Of a stretch of 10,502 bases of DNA, positions 7,216 to 10,502 are shown piece after piece. The position numbers and the translations under genes were made by a program. The stretch comes from Planctomycetaceae bacterium (lineage in GTDB: Bacteria > Planctomycetota > Planctomycetia > Pirellulales > Pirellulaceae). The notes beneath the pieces were generated by a model. The model made no database searches. It saw nothing but the letters and a program-made list of their open reading frames with translations, and was not told where the DNA came from. The stretch covers positions 1 through 10,502 of the forward strand of contig JAKEHX010000646.1 of NCBI GenBank assembly GCA_022614795.1. The letters run 5' to 3'. Position 1 is the first letter of the stretch; every line of letters begins with the position of its first letter.

Positions 7216-8553
7216 ATGCCGGCGCGATTGATGCTGTTGTTACCAATTCTGCTGGCGCCGCTTGCCCGCGCCGACGACGCCGTTCCCAACAATCCCGCGC
7301 CGCGGTGGTGGAAAGGGAACCTCCACACGCATTCGCTGTGGAGCGACGGCGATGATTTTCCCGAAATGATTGCCGAGCGCTATCGCGTGCGCCACTACAA
7401 CTTCCTGGCCCTCACCGACCACAACGTGCTCAGCCAGGGGATCCGCTGGATGAAGGTCGCCGACGTTGCCAAGCGCGGCGGCGATGGCGTGCTCACGAAA
7501 TACCGCGATCGTTTCGGGCCCAACTGGGTCGAAGTCCGCGGCGACGGAGCCACTGAGGAGGTGCGTCTCAAGCCGTTTGACGAGTACCGCTCGCTGGTCG
7601 AGGAGCGCGGCACATTCCTGATGATCCCGGCCGAGGAGATCAGCGACCGGGCCGAAGGCGTGCCGGTGCACATGAATGCCTCGAACCTCCGCGATGTTGT
7701 CGAGCCGCTGGGAGGGGCAACCGTCCGCGAGACCATCGAAAACAACTTGCGGCAGGTCGAAGAACAGGCTAAGACCGCTGGCCGCGAGATCCTCACCCAC
7801 CTCAATCATCCCAATTTCGGCTGGGCAATCACGGCCGAAGATATCGCTCACGCCGTCACCGAGCGGTTCTTCGAGGTCTATAACGGGCATCCCGGCGTCA
7901 ATCAGCCGGGCGACGAGAACCGGCCGAGCATCGACCGCCTGTGGGACATTGCCAACACGATCCGCCTGGCGCACCTCGATGCCCCGCCCCTGTATGGCAT
8001 CGCCACGGACGACAGCCACCACTACCACGACAAGGAGAACGGCTCGCGGCCGTTTCGCGGGTGGCAGATGGTACGGGCCACGCACCTGACTCCCGAGCAC
8101 ATCATCCGCGCGATCAAGGCCGGCGACAGCTACGCGACAAGCGGCGTCACGCTGGCCGAGGTCAAGTACGACCCCGCGGCGAGGACGCTGGAATTGGCCA
8201 TCGAACCCGACGGCGATGCAACCTTCACGGTCGAGTTCATCGGCACGCTACGCGGCTACGACGAGACGAATTCGCCCGCCCTGGACGCCGACGGCAAGCC
8301 TGCCACGGACAGGAGCGGCAAGCCGCTCCGCACCAGCCGCAAGTACTCGGGCGAGGTTGGCCAGGTTTTGGCGAAATCGCAGGGACTGGCGGCCAAATAC
8401 ACGCTGACCGGCAAGGAGCTCTACGTCCGGGCGGTCGTCACCAGCAGCAAGGCGCCGCTCGATCCTTCGTTCTCGGGCCAGAAGCAGCAAGCCTGGACCC
8501 AGGCGGTCGGCTGGGAGCGGCAATTTGAAAAGCCGGCGACGCTTCCTAGATAG
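7216..8553 (+). CDS. Exported PHP-type metal-dependent hydrolase
   Basis: The product is 445 residues. Residues 1-19 form a Sec signal peptide (MPARLMLLLPILLAPLARA, then DD). The mature part opens with the PHP signature NLHTHSLWSDGD: His37, His39 and Asp44. Further PHP-like metal-ligand candidates are His69 in LALTDHN, Glu140/Glu141 in PAEEIS, His152 in PVHMNA, His195/His198 in LTHLNHPN and Asp265/Asp266 with His268/His269 in ATDDSHHYH. Together these give a full set for a di- or trinuclear metal site. PHP enzymes usually hydrolyse phosphoesters, but exported members have no settled substrate. The C-terminal 130 or so residues look like a beta-rich accessory domain. The gene is followed 36 bp later by the dimethylformamidase-like gene, so it is probably the first gene of a three-gene operon. 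Annotation as a histidinol phosphatase or DNA polymerase domain would be too specific. Confidence 0.88.
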   Translation: MPARLMLLLPILLAPLARADDAVPNNPAPRWWKGNLHTHSLWSDGDDFPEMIAERYRVRHYNFLALTDHNVLSQGIRWMKVADVAKRGGDGVLTKYRDRFGPNWVEVRGDGATEEVRLKPFDEYRSLVEERGTFLMIPAEEISDRAEGVPVHMNASNLRDVVEPLGGATVRETIENNLRQVEEQAKTAGREILTHLNHPNFGWAITAEDIAHAVTERFFEVYNGHPGVNQPGDENRPSIDRLWDIANTIRLAHLDAPPLYGIATDDSHHYHDKENGSRPFRGWQMVRATHLTPEHIIRAIKAGDSYATSGVTLAEVKYDPAARTLELAIEPDGDATFTVEFIGTLRGYDETNSPALDADGKPATDRSGKPLRTSRKYSGEVGQVLAKSQGLAAKYTLTGKELYVRAVVTSSKAPLDPSFSGQKQQAWTQAVGWERQFEKPATLPR

Positions 8554-8589
8554 GCATCCGTGGCTCCTCTGATTTGTCGTTTTGAAGAA

Positions 8590-10200
8590 ATGCTCATCGG
8601 CTACATCAGCGATCACCGTTATGTTGCCTTGGCCGGTGTGGCCGTCGAGTTGATTGGCGCTGGCGTCTCGTGCGCGGCGACTTCACGGGCGTCGGGGAGC
8701 GTCCACGCCGACGTGCCGCCGGGCCGCTACGAAATCGTGCTCGCCAAGGACGGCTTTGGCGCGAAGCGCGTTACGCTCGACCTGCCCACCCCCGAGCCGT
8801 ACCAGTTTCGCCTGCTGAAGGACGATCTGGTGGGCTACGTCTGGCCGAAATGGGTCCGCGGCGGCGAGGCGTCCGAGTTCCGCGTCCACAGCGACGCGGC
8901 GTATAAGCTGGAGCTCTTTCGCTACGGCCTTGCCAAGGAGTTCATCCGCACCATCGGCTGGTACGATGAGCATGGCCCGCGGGCGACGATTCAGATCACG
9001 CCTGACGGCGACTATTCACAAGCCGGAGTGACCTGGAACAAGTTCGGCTACACGAGCCCCCACCACAAGCAATTCGTCACGGCCCCGCAGCGATCGGGGC
9101 TCTATTTCTTCCACGCCAAGAGCGAGGCCGGACGTTTTTTCTCCTTTCCCTGGATCGTCGCCCCGGCAATGCCGGACGCGAACGTAGCCGTTCTCGCTTC
9201 GAACATCACCTGGAACGCCTACAACAGTTTCGGCGGCCGCAGCAACTACATCCATCCCGACCGCCTGCCGCCGACGCCCACGGTCAACGCCCGGCTGGAG
9301 CTGAATCGCTATATCAATCCCGAGCACGTCAACTACGCCGTCCAGGATTACGCGCCGCTATCGTTCGACCGCCCCGAGCCAATTTGTTCGATTCCCGAGC
9401 ACGTGCAGGCGACCGATTCGATCGAAGGCCGCGCCGCCTGCCACGTCGCCGAAGCGGAGTGGCGGCTATTGGCGTGGCTGGAGCGCGAGGGCTTTGCCTA
9501 CGACTATTATGCCGAGACGCAGCTCCACTTCGGCCAGCTCGACCTCGACGCGTACCGTGTGCTCATCATCAGCACGCACCCGGAATACTGGTCGGCCCAG
9601 ATGTACCAGCTCGTCAAGCGCTGGGTCTTTGAGCGCGGCGGCCGGCTCATGTATCTCGGCGGCAACGGGCTGAACTGTGACGTGGAGTTTCTCGACGAGC
9701 AGACTTGCATCTATCGGAACGATGACGAGCGGCGATTGCGAGTGAAGGCCGACAAGCTCGAAAGCCGCTTCCACCTCCGTCAGGAATCCGAAGCGTCGCT
9801 CCTGGGCGTGGTGTATGACGACCGGGGGATCATGACTGCCGCGCCCTACCGGGTGATCGACTCGCGGCACTGGGTTTTCGCCGGCACTGGTCTTCGCGAG
9901 GGGGACTCATTCGGCCAGAAATCGCTGCACATGCGCGTGCCTGGCGGGGCGTCGGGGCACGAGACCGACAAGATTTCGCCCAATTCGCCCGCCAATACGC
10001 ACCTTCTGGCCCGTGGCGAAAATCCCGGTGGCGGCGGCGCGGAAATGGTCCTCCACGAACCTGCGGGGGGCGGCGCGGTCTTCTCAGTCGGCTCGATCAG
10101 CTGGCCCGCCAGCGTGCTCGTGGATGAATCCGTCTCTGCGATAACCGCCAATGTGCTCCGTCGATTTCTCGCAGGCGAGCGGGGGGCGTCAGCTTCCTGA
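8590..10200 (+). CDS. N,N-dimethylformamidase beta-subunit-like protein with N-terminal beta-sandwich domain
   Basis: The product is 536 residues from ATG 8590; GTG 8560 in frame would add ten. ATG is preferred because MLIGYISDHRYVAL begins the first strand of a carboxypeptidase-regulatory-like beta domain (about 1-77, with GSVHADVPPGRYEIVLAKDGF). No signal peptide is seen, unlike the gene before it. The rest matches the C-terminal domain of the dimethylformamidase large subunit: NITWNAYNSFGGRSNY (205-220), LSFDRPEP, EWRLLAWLEREGFAYDYY, the glutamine-amidotransferase-like STHPEYWS (328-335) and YLGGNGLN (355-362). Characterised dimethylformamidases cleave a formamide C-N bond with a mononuclear iron held by tyrosine and glutamate; Tyr211, Tyr220, Tyr333 and nearby acids are candidates, but only a structural alignment could assign them. 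It is shorter than the characterised large subunit, which is roughly 760 residues, and no small subunit gene is visible. Substrate unknown. The next gene begins 6 bp after its stop. Confidence 0.83.
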   Translation: MLIGYISDHRYVALAGVAVELIGAGVSCAATSRASGSVHADVPPGRYEIVLAKDGFGAKRVTLDLPTPEPYQFRLLKDDLVGYVWPKWVRGGEASEFRVHSDAAYKLELFRYGLAKEFIRTIGWYDEHGPRATIQITPDGDYSQAGVTWNKFGYTSPHHKQFVTAPQRSGLYFFHAKSEAGRFFSFPWIVAPAMPDANVAVLASNITWNAYNSFGGRSNYIHPDRLPPTPTVNARLELNRYINPEHVNYAVQDYAPLSFDRPEPICSIPEHVQATDSIEGRAACHVAEAEWRLLAWLEREGFAYDYYAETQLHFGQLDLDAYRVLIISTHPEYWSAQMYQLVKRWVFERGGRLMYLGGNGLNCDVEFLDEQTCIYRNDDERRLRVKADKLESRFHLRQESEASLLGVVYDDRGIMTAAPYRVIDSRHWVFAGTGLREGDSFGQKSLHMRVPGGASGHETDKISPNSPANTHLLARGENPGGGGAEMVLHEPAGGGAVFSVGSISWPASVLVDESVSAITANVLRRFLAGERGASAS

Positions 10201-10206
10201 GCCTCC

Positions 10207-10502
10207 ATGAAAATCGCCGCCATCGAAACGCACGCTGTTCGCATCCCGCTCAAGCCCGCCTATCGCATGATCTCGGCTTTGGGTAAGCACTGGGAATCGC
10301 ATTTTGTCCTGGTGCGCCTGTTGACCGACGACGGCCTCGAAGGGGCCGGGGAGGCGTCGGCAACGGTGCGCTGGAGCGGCGAAACCGTGTGGGGAGTGCA
10401 GGCGCTCGTCGATCGCGTCTTCGCGCCGCTGCTGGTCGGCCGCGAGCTGGACGTTGCCGAGCCGCTCGCCACGATGGCCGCCATCGACCGGCTGATGGAT
10501 CA
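10207..10502 (+). CDS. Enolase-superfamily enzyme (mandelate racemase / muconate lactonizing type), N-terminal part, cut by the window edge
   Basis: ATG 10207 lies 6 bp after the previous stop and the frame stays open to the right edge (98 full codons). The translation starts MKIAAIETHAVRIPLKPAYR and continues with FVLVRLLTDDGLEGAGEAS, the classic capping-domain pattern of the muconate lactonizing / mandelate racemase group: substrate-loop residues near 16-26, then a strand, then GxGEAS. This domain determines substrate specificity; the barrel with the catalytic lysines and the Mg-binding acids lies beyond the window. Dipeptide epimerase, o-succinylbenzoate synthase, muconate cycloisomerase and sugar-acid dehydratase are all possible. 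The RWSGETVWG segment looks more like epimerase/cycloisomerase members than acid-sugar dehydratases (inference, weak). Tight spacing implies co-transcription with the dimethylformamidase-like gene. Confidence 0.85.
   Translation, partial: MKIAAIETHAVRIPLKPAYRMISALGKHWESHFVLVRLLTDDGLEGAGEASATVRWSGETVWGVQALVDRVFAPLLVGRELDVAEPLATMAAIDRLMD

Noticed and set aside
7240..8100. A 286-codon open frame on the - strand opposite the PHP gene
   Set aside because: Shadow frame; the + strand carries the complete PHP metal-ligand set.
1..10502. CRISPR arrays, tRNA or rRNA genes, insertion sequences, phage or toxin-antitoxin genes
   Set aside because: Nothing seen: no regularly spaced direct repeats, no cloverleaf in the gaps, no transposase or integrase motifs, and almost all of the DNA is explained by six coding regions.

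Overview
The window comes from a GC-rich bacterium, almost certainly a member of the Planctomycetota (probably the Pirellulales side). The strongest sign is an adjacent pair of genes from families concentrated in that phylum: a large protein with the domain order planctomycete cytochrome c / DUF1587 / DUF1595 / DUF1592 / DUF1588 / DUF1585, followed by a Tat-exported DUF1552 protein. A very large multidomain secreted protease and low use of Shine-Dalgarno sites fit the same assignment. All genes lie on the + strand and there are no RNA genes, insertion sequences or CRISPR arrays.

Layout. (1) 1-3171: the 3' part of a secreted subtilisin-like (S8) protease. It carries an Ig-like domain, a proprotein-convertase P domain, two cadherin-like repeats and a block of about four beta-rich repeats that ends in a helical tail. 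(2) 3172-3340: a 169-bp gap with two small inverted repeats and no clear promoter. (3) 3341-5725 and 5722-7062: the cytochrome/DUF1592 gene and the DUF1552 gene, which overlap by 4 bp (ATGA) and are surely co-translated. (4) 7063-7215: a gap with a strong GC hairpin plus T-run (terminator or dispersed palindrome), then a second inverted repeat with a weak promoter-like sequence. (5) 7216-10502: a tight run of three genes: an exported PHP-type metallohydrolase, a leaderless protein with an N,N-dimethylformamidase beta-subunit-like C-terminal domain, and the first 98 codons of an enolase-superfamily (mandelate racemase / muconate lactonizing type) enzyme that runs off the right edge.

How they may work together. 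The DUF1592/DUF1552 pair looks like one exported module: a two-haem-motif, carbohydrate-binding-like protein sent out by Sec and a partner sent out by Tat. Its biochemical role is not known. The PHP / amidohydrolase-like / enolase run looks like a small catabolic or processing operon for an amide- or acid-containing substrate, but the substrate cannot be read from the sequence. Nothing here amounts to a clearly new defence or mobile system. The points most worth a second look are the three-gene metabolic cluster and its intergenic control region, the repeat-built C-terminus of the protease, and a 15-bp tandem repeat at the 3' end of the DUF1592 gene.
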